The notes under the pieces were generated by a model. The model saw nothing but the letters and a program-made list of their open reading frames with translations, had not been told where the DNA came from and did no database searches. From Legionella drozanskii LLAP-1 (lineage in GTDB: Bacteria; Pseudomonadota; Gammaproteobacteria; Legionellales; Legionellaceae), in NCBI RefSeq assembly GCF_001467585.1, contig NZ_LNXY01000027.1, positions 505,988 to 569,987 on the forward strand: a DNA stretch of 64,000 nucleotides, given 5' to 3'. The number at the start of each line of letters is the position of its first letter. Position 1 is the stretch's first letter. This document shows, piece by piece, positions 35,041 through 44,051 of the stretch. The translations under genes were made by a program, and so were the position numbers.

Positions 35041-35604
35041 CTATGCGTGACCGGCATGACCAGTTAATTCATTCATTTTAACGCCTATTGTCAAACCAGC
35101 ATATTCCCATCGCTCAGAGAATGGTACTTCATATAGAAGCTCGGAAGAGAAAGGACAAATTAACCAAACGTTAGCAAGTACTTCCTTCTCTAACTGGTCT
35201 CCATTCCAACCCGCATAACCCAAGGTCACTAAAACATCTTTTGGCCCTGCATCAGCGGCTATTGCTCGGATGATATCATTCGAAGTTGTAACCGTCACGT
35301 CATCTCGTAGAGACAGACTCGACCGCCATCCCCCAATAGGACGATGAATAACAAAACCACGTTCAGGTTGTACTGGACCACCAAAAAGAAGTGGCATTTG
35401 ATTGCGTTCGATCGATGTGGGCTGAATTTGCATTTGTTCAAAAACCAAGCTCAATGGAAATTGCATCGGCCGGTTAATAATTAAACCTACCGTTCCCTGA
35501 ATATGATGTTCACAGATATAGATTACAGACCGTTCGAAATTAGGGTCAGTCAGGGAGGGCATGGCTATCAGAAGGTGGTTGGCCAATGAGGATTGATGTG
35601 CCAT
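35041..35604 (-). CDS. yqgE: YqgE/AlgH family protein
   Basis: A 187-residue member of UPF0301. It starts with LANHLLIAMPSLTDPNFERSVIYICEH, followed by GTVGLIINRPM, LLFGGPVQPERGFVIH and GYAGWNGDQLEKE, all standard family blocks. The biochemical role is unknown; Pseudomonas AlgH affects alginate regulation. It lies 66 bp upstream of ruvX. Confidence 0.93.
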   Translation of the reverse strand: MAHQSSLANHLLIAMPSLTDPNFERSVIYICEHHIQGTVGLIINRPMQFPLSLVFEQMQIQPTSIERNQMPLLFGGPVQPERGFVIHRPIGGWRSSLSLRDDVTVTTSNDIIRAIAADAGPKDVLVTLGYAGWNGDQLEKEVLANVWLICPFSSELLYEVPFSERWEYAGLTIGVKMNELTGHAGHA

Positions 35605-35882
35605 GTCTACCTCCCTATATAAGATCTCACTAGATTTAATTTAAGTATATACCAAATAAATTCACCTAAGTGATTTATTTTTAATCACAAGCTGAATTGA
35701 CTTTTTTAGGTTTGTTGCAGGGTTGAATTTTGCACCCATCATGTAGTGCTGAGCAAAGGCCCAAGGCTCAATTCAACCATGCAACAACGCCCACCGGATA
35801 CAAACACTTAAAACAAGTTCTCATTCACTTAAAACACGGTGTATACTTCTTATTCTCGAATAGGTTGTATAAGGATATTTTC

Positions 35883-37406
35883 GTGGAATCTATTGAACTT
35901 AAGAAGCGGGATGTATTTTTTTTACGAGCGTTAGAAACTGATGAGTTTCTCATCGTATTATTGAGTGTTGCTCTAATTGCTTTATTGGTTTCACTTTATC
36001 TCTGGGATAGAAACCAAAAAGAGCATACCGTTTTACGTAATTTTCCTATTATTGGTCATTTTCGCTATTTCCTCGAATACTTAGGCGTCTTTTTGCGTCA
36101 ATATCTTTTTGCTGATGATAGGCAAGAACTCCCATTCAATAGAGCTGATCGTTCTTGGGTTTATCGAGCAGCTAAGAATTTAGATACCACCATTGGATTC
36201 GGCTCAACACGTCCTCTGCACAGCACAGGCACAGTTTATTTTGTGAGCGCTCCTTTTCCTCCCTTAGGAACGAATACAGCAGTCATTCGACCTGTCACCA
36301 TCGGACCTTATTGCAGACATCCTTACACCTCATCCCATATTTTTAATATCTCTTCGATGAGTTATGGTGCGATTTCAAAATCAGCCATTCGCGCTCTTGC
36401 AAAGGGAGCAAAAAAAGCGGGCTGCTGGCTTAATACCGGCGAGGGAGGCGTCTCGCCTTATCATCTTGAAGAAGGTTGTGACATTGTGGCCCAAATTGGC
36501 ACTGCGAAATATGGTTTTCGGGATGCAGAAGGTAATTTATCCGATGATCGCTTACGCGAAATGGCAGCACATGACTGTATTAAGATGTTTGAAATTAAAT
36601 TAAGCCAAGGAGCCAAGCCAGGGAAAGGCGGGCTTCTACCTGCAATCAAAGTTACAGAGGAAATTGCGGCTATTCGCGGGATCCCGCCTTATCACGATTC
36701 AATTAGCCCTAATCGGCATACCGATATCGCAAATGTGGATGAGCTTTTGGACAAGATTGAACACGTTCGCCAAATTACTGGTAAACCCGTAGGCTGTAAA
36801 TTTGTATTAGGAAGCTATGAATGGGTTAATGATCTTTGTTACGCCATTCATCAACGAGGTAAAGAGTTTGCTCCCGATTTCATTTCCTTGGATAGCTCAG
36901 ACGGTGGTACCGGGGCTTCTCCACAAGGTCTTATGGATTACATGGGCATACCTATTCAAGAATCCTTGCCTAACCTTGTTGATATTCTCATTCTTTATAA
37001 TTTACGAGAGCGCATTAAAGTCATTGTTAGTGGAAAACTGATCACTCCTTCTGGTGTGACCTGGGCACTTTGTGCCGGTGCCGATTTTGTCATTTCAGCG
37101 AGAGGATTTTTGTTTGCTTTAGGCTGTATTCAAGCAATGCAATGTCATAAAAATACCTGTCCTACAGGAATCACCACCCATGATGCCCGCTTGCAACGTG
37201 GTTTAGTCATTGAAGATAAAGCAGAACGTGTTTATCATTATGCGACGAATATGGCGCACGAGGTTGCTGTGTTATGTCATTCTTGTGGGGTTAATGAGCC
37301 GAGAGAATTACAACGCAGTCATGCACGTATTGTTAGGGAAGATGGTTTTTCTGTTTCGCTGGCAGAAATTTTCCCCGATCAACAGCCCTTACCTGAATAC
37401 TTATAA
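35883..37406 (+). CDS. Membrane-anchored GltB-like FMN-binding glutamate synthase domain protein
   Basis: A 507-residue protein of the stand-alone glutamate synthase family. An N-terminal membrane helix (FLIVLLSVALIALLVSLYLW) is followed by the FMN barrel: FNISSMSYGAISKSAIRAL, NTGEGGVSPYH, GAKPGKGGLLPA, and SLDSSDGGTGASP, then GITTHDARLQRGL. The true substrate is unknown since no amidotransferase domain is present. The GTG at 35883 is chosen because AAGGA lies seven bases upstream; a frame from 35730 lacks homology-like sequence in its extra 51 codons. The 3' end overlaps the opposing HIT gene by 6 bp. Confidence 0.85.
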   Translation: MESIELKKRDVFFLRALETDEFLIVLLSVALIALLVSLYLWDRNQKEHTVLRNFPIIGHFRYFLEYLGVFLRQYLFADDRQELPFNRADRSWVYRAAKNLDTTIGFGSTRPLHSTGTVYFVSAPFPPLGTNTAVIRPVTIGPYCRHPYTSSHIFNISSMSYGAISKSAIRALAKGAKKAGCWLNTGEGGVSPYHLEEGCDIVAQIGTAKYGFRDAEGNLSDDRLREMAAHDCIKMFEIKLSQGAKPGKGGLLPAIKVTEEIAAIRGIPPYHDSISPNRHTDIANVDELLDKIEHVRQITGKPVGCKFVLGSYEWVNDLCYAIHQRGKEFAPDFISLDSSDGGTGASPQGLMDYMGIPIQESLPNLVDILILYNLRERIKVIVSGKLITPSGVTWALCAGADFVISARGFLFALGCIQAMQCHKNTCPTGITTHDARLQRGLVIEDKAERVYHYATNMAHEVAVLCHSCGVNEPRELQRSHARIVREDGFSVSLAEIFPDQQPLPEYL

Positions 37407-37814
37407 GCGAACTAACCGTTCTTTTAATGCATTAACCAGCTCGGTTAATACTTCTTTTCGATAAGGGCTTGCAGGCAAATTGGGCTGCCAGATACTGTGG
37501 GGCCAAGCGATATCTTGTTTAAACCGTGCAACAACGTGGACATGCAACTGCGAAACAATATTACCCAAGGCACCGACATTTAACTTTTCTGGTTGAAAAT
37601 ATTCTTGCATGATCTTTGAAATCTCTGCAATTTCCTCAGTAAGAATTTGGCGCTGAGTCGGTGATAATTGATAAATTTCTTGAATATTTTCTTCTCTTGG
37701 CACCAAAATAACCCAAGGAAAATGAGCTTCGTTTTTAAAATAAACTCGCGATAACTTCCAATCCGTCAGCCAAACAGAGCTTGTTTCAATTCGATTATCT
37801 GTTGTAAAAACCAT
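37401..37814 (-). CDS. HIT-family nucleotide hydrolase
   Basis: A 137-residue histidine-triad protein. The triad region reads QLHVHVVARF, with the central His pair intact and Gln at the usual first His, as in a group of short proteobacterial HIT proteins. The N-terminal block HFPWVILVPREENIQEIYQL fits. Probable activity is cleavage of dinucleotide polyphosphates or nucleotidyl conjugates. It sits 6 bp downstream of fghA and appears cotranscribed. Confidence 0.85.
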   Translation of the reverse strand: MVFTTDNRIETSSVWLTDWKLSRVYFKNEAHFPWVILVPREENIQEIYQLSPTQRQILTEEIAEISKIMQEYFQPEKLNVGALGNIVSQLHVHVVARFKQDIAWPHSIWQPNLPASPYRKEVLTELVNALKERLVRL

Positions 37815-37820
37815 TCTTTT

Positions 37821-38666
37821 TTATTCACTTAATTGAGAAGCATGAAAGCGTAAATGATCATCGATAAAACTAGCAATAAAATAATAGTTGTGACCATATC
37901 CTTCCTGCCATCGCAGATTTAAATTAACACCGGCAAGTTCGCAGGCCGCTACGAGTAACTTAGGATTTAATTCCTTCTCAAGAAAAGGGTCCTTTGTTCC
38001 TTGATCAATTAGGATCGTACCATGGGGCCAGCCTTTTTCTACTAGCAATTCACAGGCATCATAGTTTTTCCAAAGCGCTTTATCCTCGCCTAAATAACCT
38101 TTAAACGCTTTTTGCCCCCATGGCGAGTGCATCGGGGCGCAAATGGGAGCAAAAGCTGATAGAGAACGATATTGTTGCGGTCGTTTAAACGCTATTGTTA
38201 ATGCACCATGCCCCCCCATTGAATGGCCAAAAATTCCTGTACGTTCTTCATCCAGGGGAAAATGAGTATTGACGATAGTTGGCAATTCTTCAGTGATGTA
38301 TTGAAACATTCGGTAATGCTTAGACCAAGGTTCTTTTATTGCATCGAGATAGAAACCTGCTGAAACACCGAAATCCGCAGAGACTCTGTCCCCAGGTAAT
38401 TCAATACCCCGTGGACTGGTATCGGGAACAACGAGAGCCAATCCCAATTCAGCTGCGACTCGTTGAGCACCCGCTTTAGTAATAAAATTTTGCTCATTGG
38501 AGGTTAATCCAGAAAGCCAATATAATACCGGAACTTTATGTTGCTTTGCCTGTGGAGGAAGATATAAGGCAAAACGCATCGTGCACTTAGTTACCAATGA
38601 AGGATGTGCATAAACATATTGCATCCCACCAAAACAACGATTCTCTTCAACCAATTCAATCGACAT
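37821..38666 (-). CDS. fghA: S-formylglutathione hydrolase
   Basis: A 281-residue esterase-D-type alpha/beta hydrolase that converts S-formylglutathione to formate and glutathione, the second step of glutathione-dependent formaldehyde detoxification. The nucleophile elbow GHSMGGHGAL, the FGGMQYVYAHPSLVTKCTMRF start and the GYGHNYYFIASFIDDHLRFH His region are intact. It lies 12 bp downstream of frmA. Confidence 0.95.
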   Translation of the reverse strand: MSIELVEENRCFGGMQYVYAHPSLVTKCTMRFALYLPPQAKQHKVPVLYWLSGLTSNEQNFITKAGAQRVAAELGLALVVPDTSPRGIELPGDRVSADFGVSAGFYLDAIKEPWSKHYRMFQYITEELPTIVNTHFPLDEERTGIFGHSMGGHGALTIAFKRPQQYRSLSAFAPICAPMHSPWGQKAFKGYLGEDKALWKNYDACELLVEKGWPHGTILIDQGTKDPFLEKELNPKLLVAACELAGVNLNLRWQEGYGHNYYFIASFIDDHLRFHASQLSE

Positions 38667-38678
38667 GAATTGTTCCTT

Positions 38679-39788
38679 TTAAAATGTGACAACTGTCCGT
38701 ATCGATTCCCCATTGTGCATTTGCGCAAATGCTTCGTTAATTTGCTCTATGGGTAAGACATGAGTAATCAAATCATCGATGTTAATTTTGCCATCCATAT
38801 ACCAATCAACTATCTTGGGTACATCAGTTCGCCCTCGCGCACCACCAAAGGCAGATCCCTTCCATACTCTGCCAGTGACTAATTGAAACGGTCTAGTGGA
38901 AATTTCCTGACCCGCCCCCGCCACTCCAATAATGGTACAAACCCCCCAACCTTTATGGCAACATTCCAAAGCTTGGCGCATAAGATTTACCTTACCCACA
39001 CATTCAAAGCTGTAGTCAGCGCCGCCTTTTGTTAATTCAACCAAATAGTTAACTAGATCTCCTTTCAATTCATTGGGATTAACAAAATCAGTCATTCCCA
39101 TTTTTTCTGCCAAAGCACGACGGTTAGGATTGATATCCACACCGACAATTTGAGCCGCTCCAACCATGCGTGCTCCTTGAATGACGTTCAATCCAATCCC
39201 ACCCAAACCAAAGACAACAACCCTTGAGCCAGGCTCTACTTTTGCAGTATAAATGACGGCACCAATCCCGGTAGTAACGCCACAACCGATGTAACATACT
39301 TTTTCAAAAGGCGCATCTTTGCGAATTTTGGCCACAGCGATTTCTGGCAATACGGTGTAATTAGCAAAAGTCGAGGTGCCCATGTAATGATACAATTTTT
39401 CACCATTCAAACTGAAGCGACTGGTGCTGTCTGGCATCAATCCTTTACCTTGAGTAGCTCGAATTGCTTGGCAAAGATTTGTTTTTTGTGAAAGACAATA
39501 TTCACAAGCTCTACATTCAGGAGTATACAGAGGGATAACATGATCACCGGGTTTTAAAGAAGTCACGCCTTGACCGACCTCAACCACAACCCCAGCCCCT
39601 TCATGACCTAAAATGGCTGGAAATATACCCTCCGGATCATCACCGGATAAAGTAAACGCATCGGTATGACAGACGCCCGTTGCTTTTATCTCAATAAGCA
39701 CTTCACCCTGCTTTGGTCCCTCTAAATCAACCATTTCAATAGTTAAAGGCATCCCTGCTTGATGCGCAACCGCTGCTTTCACTTGCAT
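38679..39788 (-). CDS. frmA: S-(hydroxymethyl)glutathione dehydrogenase (class III ADH)
   Basis: A 369-residue zinc alcohol dehydrogenase that oxidises S-hydroxymethylglutathione. The catalytic zinc region is [17 protein letters not shown] with LGHEGAGVV; the four-cysteine structural zinc loop is [15 protein letters not shown]. The NAD motif is [16 protein letters not shown]. The ribosome-binding site AGAGGA lies six bases upstream of ATG 39788. It forms an operon with fghA and the HIT gene and is divergent from a LysR regulator; no FrmR-type repressor is adjacent. Confidence 0.95.
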   Translation of the reverse strand: MQVKAAVAHQAGMPLTIEMVDLEGPKQGEVLIEIKATGVCHTDAFTLSGDDPEGIFPAILGHEGAGVVVEVGQGVTSLKPGDHVIPLYTPECRACEYCLSQKTNLCQAIRATQGKGLMPDSTSRFSLNGEKLYHYMGTSTFANYTVLPEIAVAKIRKDAPFEKVCYIGCGVTTGIGAVIYTAKVEPGSRVVVFGLGGIGLNVIQGARMVGAAQIVGVDINPNRRALAEKMGMTDFVNPNELKGDLVNYLVELTKGGADYSFECVGKVNLMRQALECCHKGWGVCTIIGVAGAGQEISTRPFQLVTGRVWKGSAFGGARGRTDVPKIVDWYMDGKINIDDLITHVLPIEQINEAFAQMHNGESIRTVVTF

Positions 39789-40105
39789 TTAAAATCCTCT
39801 TTGCTTTAAATAAATGCCTAAGATTATGAGCAACATTCAATAAAAAAGAAACCGGAGTTGATTTAGCAGATCATCTCCGATTGGAATCAGAGACTCCTCT
39901 TAAAGTTTTTTTGCTGAGTTTTTTTATAATTACAGCACTTATTCTGAGACTTTTATTCCAGCAACGCCCAATAAAAGGGGATTCACAAATTAAAATATAT
40001 TAATATTAGTTAAAATTGAAATTAGATAAGTATAGCAATACCTTTTTTACCTTTAATTGCTAACCCAATCTTATAAGTTATACTTAAATTACAGCGAAAC
40101 CCCTT
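39789..40105. promoter_or_regulatory. Divergent frmA/LysR spacer
   Basis: 317 bp, AT-rich. It presumably carries the promoters of the frmA operon (minus) and the LysR gene (plus). On the minus strand TTTCTT-N17-CATAAT is a weak candidate for frmA. No clear T-N11-A LysR operator or terminator could be singled out. Confidence 0.35.
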
Positions 40106-40996
40106 ATGCATAATATTAATATGGATCTCAATCAAATTCGCGCTTTTATGGCTGCTGCAGATTTTGGGTCCTTCACACTAGCAGCTGATTTTCTTTACAT
40201 TACACAATCGGCAATAAGTAAACGTGTTGCCTCGCTGGAATCGGAAATTAAGACTCCATTATTTATTAGAGATCACAATCGTCTGATACTCACCGATGCG
40301 GGAAAAATTTTCTTACCCTATGCAATAGAAATACTACAAACCGTACAAACGGGTATTTCATCGGTGAATCTGTTTCTTGAAAAACAAAAAAAACCATTGA
40401 AAGTGGGTTTGGATTTTTTAATGGGCAGCTTCATGCTTCCTGACTTACTGGCTTTTTTTAACAAAGACCATCCTGATATTGATTTTTCTGTCAATTACTT
40501 ATCCCCATTGATGAGTATGCGGGCATTACGCAATCGAGAAATAGAGATTTGTTTGAACTGTATTAGTAATAAAATCATCCACGAATTTGAGTTGATACCG
40601 CTATTTACTCTTCCGTTTGTGATTAAAGTAGCTCGTTCACATCCTTTAGCAAAAAAGAAAAAAGTAACGCTAGAAGAGATAATCAATTACCCTGGCATAG
40701 TCATGCCCAAATACGCTCCCCCTCGACAAGTTTTGGATAATCACCTTTTTCGGAAAAATTTATTTTTACATATCCAACATGAGGCAGAGCCTATTTTTGC
40801 TTTACTTAAGTTAAGCAAATTAGGGTTTGGATGGAGTTTTCTTCCCAAAAATATCATTGATAAAGAGTTGGTAACCATTTATGAGCACGAAGATTTATCA
40901 GTGAGATATTTCATAATTTATCGGAAAGGACACAAACTCAGCACAAATGCACAGCAGTTTATTAATATCTTGAAAGAAACTCCTTTTCTTGAATAG
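40106..40996 (+). CDS. LysR-family transcriptional regulator
   Basis: A 296-residue regulator. The N-terminal winged helix-turn-helix (LNQIRAFMAAADFGSFTLAA, then FLYITQSAISKRVASLE) is textbook LysR, followed by the linker helix and an effector domain from about residue 95. ATG 40106 is used; MDLNQI five codons later is an alternative. Divergent placement suggests it controls the frmA-fghA-HIT operon, which is inference. Confidence 0.92.
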   Translation: MHNINMDLNQIRAFMAAADFGSFTLAADFLYITQSAISKRVASLESEIKTPLFIRDHNRLILTDAGKIFLPYAIEILQTVQTGISSVNLFLEKQKKPLKVGLDFLMGSFMLPDLLAFFNKDHPDIDFSVNYLSPLMSMRALRNREIEICLNCISNKIIHEFELIPLFTLPFVIKVARSHPLAKKKKVTLEEIINYPGIVMPKYAPPRQVLDNHLFRKNLFLHIQHEAEPIFALLKLSKLGFGWSFLPKNIIDKELVTIYEHEDLSVRYFIIYRKGHKLSTNAQQFINILKETPFLE

Positions 40997-41055
40997 TCGG
41001 TTGGACCAAGGCCCACCCTACCCAATCTAGCAAATCGCAGGGGCTTGGCCGGCGT

Positions 41056-41077
41056 TCTTGAAAGATATCTTTCAAGA
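41056..41077. other. Perfect 22-bp palindrome upstream of the PIP-like gene
   Basis: Each 11-base arm is TCTTGAAAGAT with no spacer. It lies 60 bp after the LysR stop and 71 bp before the proline-iminopeptidase-like start. No T tract follows, so an operator is as plausible as a terminator. Confidence 0.5.
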
Positions 41078-41147
41078 CTCCCTTTCCAATTTCATCGAGC
41101 TAGGTATAAGATTTAAGAACTGAACGCCCAAAATTGCTGAGACAATT

Positions 41148-42107
41148 ATGCATACTCTTTATCCAACCATAAAACCTTATAAATGCCATGAGTTATTGGT
41201 TAACGAACCCCATATTCTTTATATAGAAGAAGTAGGAAACCCTCAAGGAATGCCAGTAATAGTCCTACATTCAGGACCTGGTGAAGGTGCTAATAATCAT
41301 TTGCGGCGTTTTTTTGATCCACAAATCTATCGCATTATCCTTTTTGATCAACGGGGCTGCGGGCGCTCTACTCCTCATATAGAACAACAAGAGAATAACA
41401 CGCAAAATTTGCTAGAAGACATTGATAAGATACGTGATTATTTAGGACTTAGCCGATTTATCTTATTTGGTGGTGGTTGGGGTTCTTTGCTTGCATTATT
41501 GTATGCTCAACTTTATCCCCAGCAGGTGTCCACTTTAGTGTTGCATCAAATTTTCTTGGGACGAAAAAAAGATATCGACTGGTTTTATAAAAGCGGAGCA
41601 AGTCTCGTTTTTCCTGATTATTGGCAGGAATTTTTTAATTTTGTACCTTGTGAAAATCAGGATAACCTTCCACACTATTATGCCCAATGCTTACAAGGCG
41701 ATAATGAATTAGTGCGAATGTCTGCTGCAAAAAACTGGGCTATGTGGCAAGCACACTGTAACAGCTTACAAGCTCATCTCACCGTCATTGATCAATATAG
41801 CGATCCTCATTTTGCCCTGGCCCTCGCTTGCTTACAAACTTATTACATTAACCACCATTATTTTATCGAAGAAAATCAAATTATCGCTAATGCCCATAAA
41901 ATCAGGCACATACCTACTTTTATCATTCATGGCCGTTACGATATGATATGCCCGCTCGAAGGAGCCTGGGAATTATACCAAGCTTTACCTGCTTCTAGTT
42001 TAAGAGTTGTTAGAGACGCTGGCCATTCTGATCGAGAGATAGGAATTATTGACGCCATTATTGATGCCAGCAAAGAAATTTCACGCCAGGGTTTAGATGC
42101 ATGTTAA
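41148..42107 (+). CDS. Proline iminopeptidase-like alpha/beta hydrolase lacking the nucleophilic Ser
   Basis: A 319-residue S33-family protein, full length compared with bacterial proline iminopeptidases. The family frame is clear: LHSGPGEGANNHLRRFFDPQ, FDQRGCGRSTPH, IRHIPTFIIHGRYDMICPLE (catalytic Asp) and DAGHSDREIG (catalytic His). However, the nucleophile elbow GGSWGS reads G108-G-G110-W-G-S, so the Ser is Gly (codon GGT), and the oxyanion HGGPG is HSGPG. A classical peptidase mechanism is therefore unlikely. The frame is otherwise undamaged and overlaps dtd by 7 bp. Confidence 0.85.
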   Translation: MHTLYPTIKPYKCHELLVNEPHILYIEEVGNPQGMPVIVLHSGPGEGANNHLRRFFDPQIYRIILFDQRGCGRSTPHIEQQENNTQNLLEDIDKIRDYLGLSRFILFGGGWGSLLALLYAQLYPQQVSTLVLHQIFLGRKKDIDWFYKSGASLVFPDYWQEFFNFVPCENQDNLPHYYAQCLQGDNELVRMSAAKNWAMWQAHCNSLQAHLTVIDQYSDPHFALALACLQTYYINHHYFIEENQIIANAHKIRHIPTFIIHGRYDMICPLEGAWELYQALPASSLRVVRDAGHSDREIGIIDAIIDASKEISRQGLDAC

Positions 42108-42538
42108 CGGTAGTTCAGCGAGTAAGTGAAGCAAAAGTGGTCGTCGATAAACAGACCGTCGGAGAAATCACTCAAGGCTTAATGATTCTTTGTGGCTTTG
42201 AAAGCCAGGATACAGAAGCAACCCTTTTGCGTATGTTAGAAAAATGCTTGAATTATCGTATTTTTAGTGATGCGCAGGGCAAGATGAATTTAAGTTTAAA
42301 AGAGGTTAATGGCGGACTTTTGCTTGTACCGCAATTTACTTTAATGGCTGATACTAAAAAAGGCTTACGTCCTAGCTTTTCCAATGCAGCTTCCCCTGAT
42401 TCTAGCCTCACCTTGTTTCAGCGTTTAATAGATCTCGCTCGGGAAAAATATGCTTCTGTCGCGAGTGGTCAATTTGGGGCCAATATGAAAGTTCATTTAT
42501 GCAATGAGGGGCCGGTCACTTTTTTACTCCAGTTTTAG
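42101..42538 (+). CDS. dtd: D-aminoacyl-tRNA deacylase
   Basis: A 145-residue DTD homodimer subunit that removes D-amino acids (and Gly from tRNA-Ala) from mischarged tRNA. The start MLTVVQRVSEAKVVVD, the KMNLSLKEVNGG block and the C-terminal NEGPVTFLLQF motif are intact. The usual SQFTL motif reads PQFTL here (CCG codon), a variant that does not look disabling. It is translationally linked to the upstream PIP-like gene. Confidence 0.94.
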   Translation: MLTVVQRVSEAKVVVDKQTVGEITQGLMILCGFESQDTEATLLRMLEKCLNYRIFSDAQGKMNLSLKEVNGGLLLVPQFTLMADTKKGLRPSFSNAASPDSSLTLFQRLIDLAREKYASVASGQFGANMKVHLCNEGPVTFLLQF

Positions 42539-42638
42539 GTATTTACGGCGAGGTTTTACCTTGAAAGCTGAAGAATATTCCCAAGACTAAGAAAGTGGTG
42601 TAACATCAATTTTCGCACTTAAAAAAAATAGAAGAATC

Positions 42639-43421
42639 ATGCGATTAATTGCTACTCTTTCAATCTTAATAGGATCCTTACTGCTTTCTGCCTGCATTCA
42701 TAAAGGCACTAACCCTGTTGATCCTTACGAGTCAATTAACCGAAATATTCACAATTTTAACATGGCATTTGATGCAACCATGTTAAAACCGCCTGCTAAG
42801 TTTTATAAAAAAGTCGTTCCTTCTCCTCTCCGTAGGGGTATTAACAACATGTATAACAACGTATATATGTTGCCCACTGTAGCCTCTGATGTTTTTCAGG
42901 GCCAGTTTAATCTAGCAGTCAAAGACAGTTGGCGTTTTCTAATCAATTCTACTATCGGAATTGCGGGTTTCTTTGATGTAGCCGATAAAGGTTTCAGCTT
43001 ACCACCTCATTACAATGATTTCGGCTTAACTTTTGCTAAATGGGGAAATAAAAACTCAGCTTATATCGTTATCCCATTCTTAGGTCCAAGCACGATTCGT
43101 GATGGGCTAGGCTTACCCCTTGATTATCTCTTTACTCCCTATCCTTATCTGCCTAGTGGAGTAGCTATCTATTCCATTGCTGGATTAAGATACGTAGATC
43201 TACGCTCACAATTGCTTGAGGCTGAACCACTTATGGAGCAAGCCATTGATAAATATTCATTTATCCGAGATGCCTACTTACAACATCGTAATTTCTTAAT
43301 TACGGGTGAGCAAGCAGACACCGATGCTTCATTATATGTCGACGGGGATGATGTTAATGGGTATGTGGATGAGGAAAACCCCGCCACGAAAAAACCAGTT
43401 ATACAAGCTAAGGCGAAATAG
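42639..43421 (+). CDS. mlaA: MlaA/VacJ outer-membrane lipoprotein
   Basis: A 260-residue lipoprotein with a signal peptide and lipobox LLLSAC (Cys at about residue 19). The MlaA body follows: NPVDPYESINRNIHNFNMAF, PLRRGINNMYNN, DSWRFLINSTIGIAGFFDVA and YNDFGLTFAKWGNKNSAYIVIPFLG-type blocks. It is the outer-membrane part of the Mla phospholipid-trafficking pathway that keeps lipid asymmetry. The other mla genes are not in the window. Confidence 0.95.
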   Translation: MRLIATLSILIGSLLLSACIHKGTNPVDPYESINRNIHNFNMAFDATMLKPPAKFYKKVVPSPLRRGINNMYNNVYMLPTVASDVFQGQFNLAVKDSWRFLINSTIGIAGFFDVADKGFSLPPHYNDFGLTFAKWGNKNSAYIVIPFLGPSTIRDGLGLPLDYLFTPYPYLPSGVAIYSIAGLRYVDLRSQLLEAEPLMEQAIDKYSFIRDAYLQHRNFLITGEQADTDASLYVDGDDVNGYVDEENPATKKPVIQAKAK

Positions 43422-43452
43422 TTTTTCATGAACACGATTTAGTATAATAGAC

Positions 43453-43908
43453 ATGTTGCATATTGCGTTACATCAACCAGAAATCCCGCCTAATACAGGA
43501 AATATCATTCGTTTGTGCGCTAACACTGGCGCACAATTGCATCTAATCCACCCTTTAGGATTTACTCTTGACGATAAGCGTATGCGTCGTGCAGGGCTAG
43601 ATTATCATGAATGGGCCAATGTTGTTCATTATTCAAATGATCAAGATTTTATAGAGAAGAACCAACAAAGGCGGATTTTTGCCTGTTCGACAAAAGGGCA
43701 AAAAAATTATAACGACATTTCTTATCAAGACGAAGATATGTTGCTTTTTGGCGCCGAAACTCGCGGGTTACCTGTCGAATTAAGAGAAGGCTACACTGCG
43801 ATTCGCATTCCGATGTGCCCTAATAATCGCAGCCTGAATTTATCAAATTCTGTAGCCATTATACTTTTTGAAGCTTGGCGACAGATTGATTTTATTGGCA
43901 GTGTTTGA
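43453..43908 (+). CDS. trmL: tRNA (cytidine(34)-2'-O)-methyltransferase
   Basis: A 151-residue SPOUT methyltransferase acting on the wobble base of tRNA-Leu. It begins MLHIALHQPEIPPNTGNIIR and has the RRAGLDYHEW block, LLFGAETRGLP and the knotted C-terminus IPMCPNNRSLNLSNSVAIIL. Full length. It follows mlaA after 31 bp. Confidence 0.95.
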   Translation: MLHIALHQPEIPPNTGNIIRLCANTGAQLHLIHPLGFTLDDKRMRRAGLDYHEWANVVHYSNDQDFIEKNQQRRIFACSTKGQKNYNDISYQDEDMLLFGAETRGLPVELREGYTAIRIPMCPNNRSLNLSNSVAIILFEAWRQIDFIGSV

Positions 43909-43993
43909 ATCGTCATATTATAAAAGGGCAGTGAAACGAATTCCCGTGGCTTCAACGCAGGATCTATTTTAAAGGGAGCTAATCTAGATCCAT

Positions 43994-44021
43994 GGACCTC
44001 GCAGTCACCACCGCGAGGTTC
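43994..44021. repeat. REP-like hairpin between trmL and an unknown gene
   Basis: A nine-base stem GGACCTCGC / GCGAGGTTC (one G-T) has a 10-base loop containing GTCACCACC. It lies in the 143-bp convergent spacer 43909-44051. A related hairpin is at 47545-47566. Confidence 0.55.
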
Positions 44022-44051
44022 TCTTGGCTGGAGGAAAGAACCGCTCATCAA

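Noticed and set aside
35730..35882. N-terminal extension of the GltB-like protein
   Set aside because: The extra 51 codons lack recognisable protein character, and GTG 35883 has AAGGA at good spacing directly before the membrane anchor.
42101..42538. Loss of the DTD signature serine (PQFTL for SQFTL)
   Set aside because: The rest of the active site, including NxGPVT, is intact and Pro at this place appears compatible with the family, so it was not reported as an inactivation.
43791..44051. Minus-strand frame of 86 codons after trmL
   Set aside because: It is half antisense to trmL, crosses a hairpin and lacks a ribosome-binding site.
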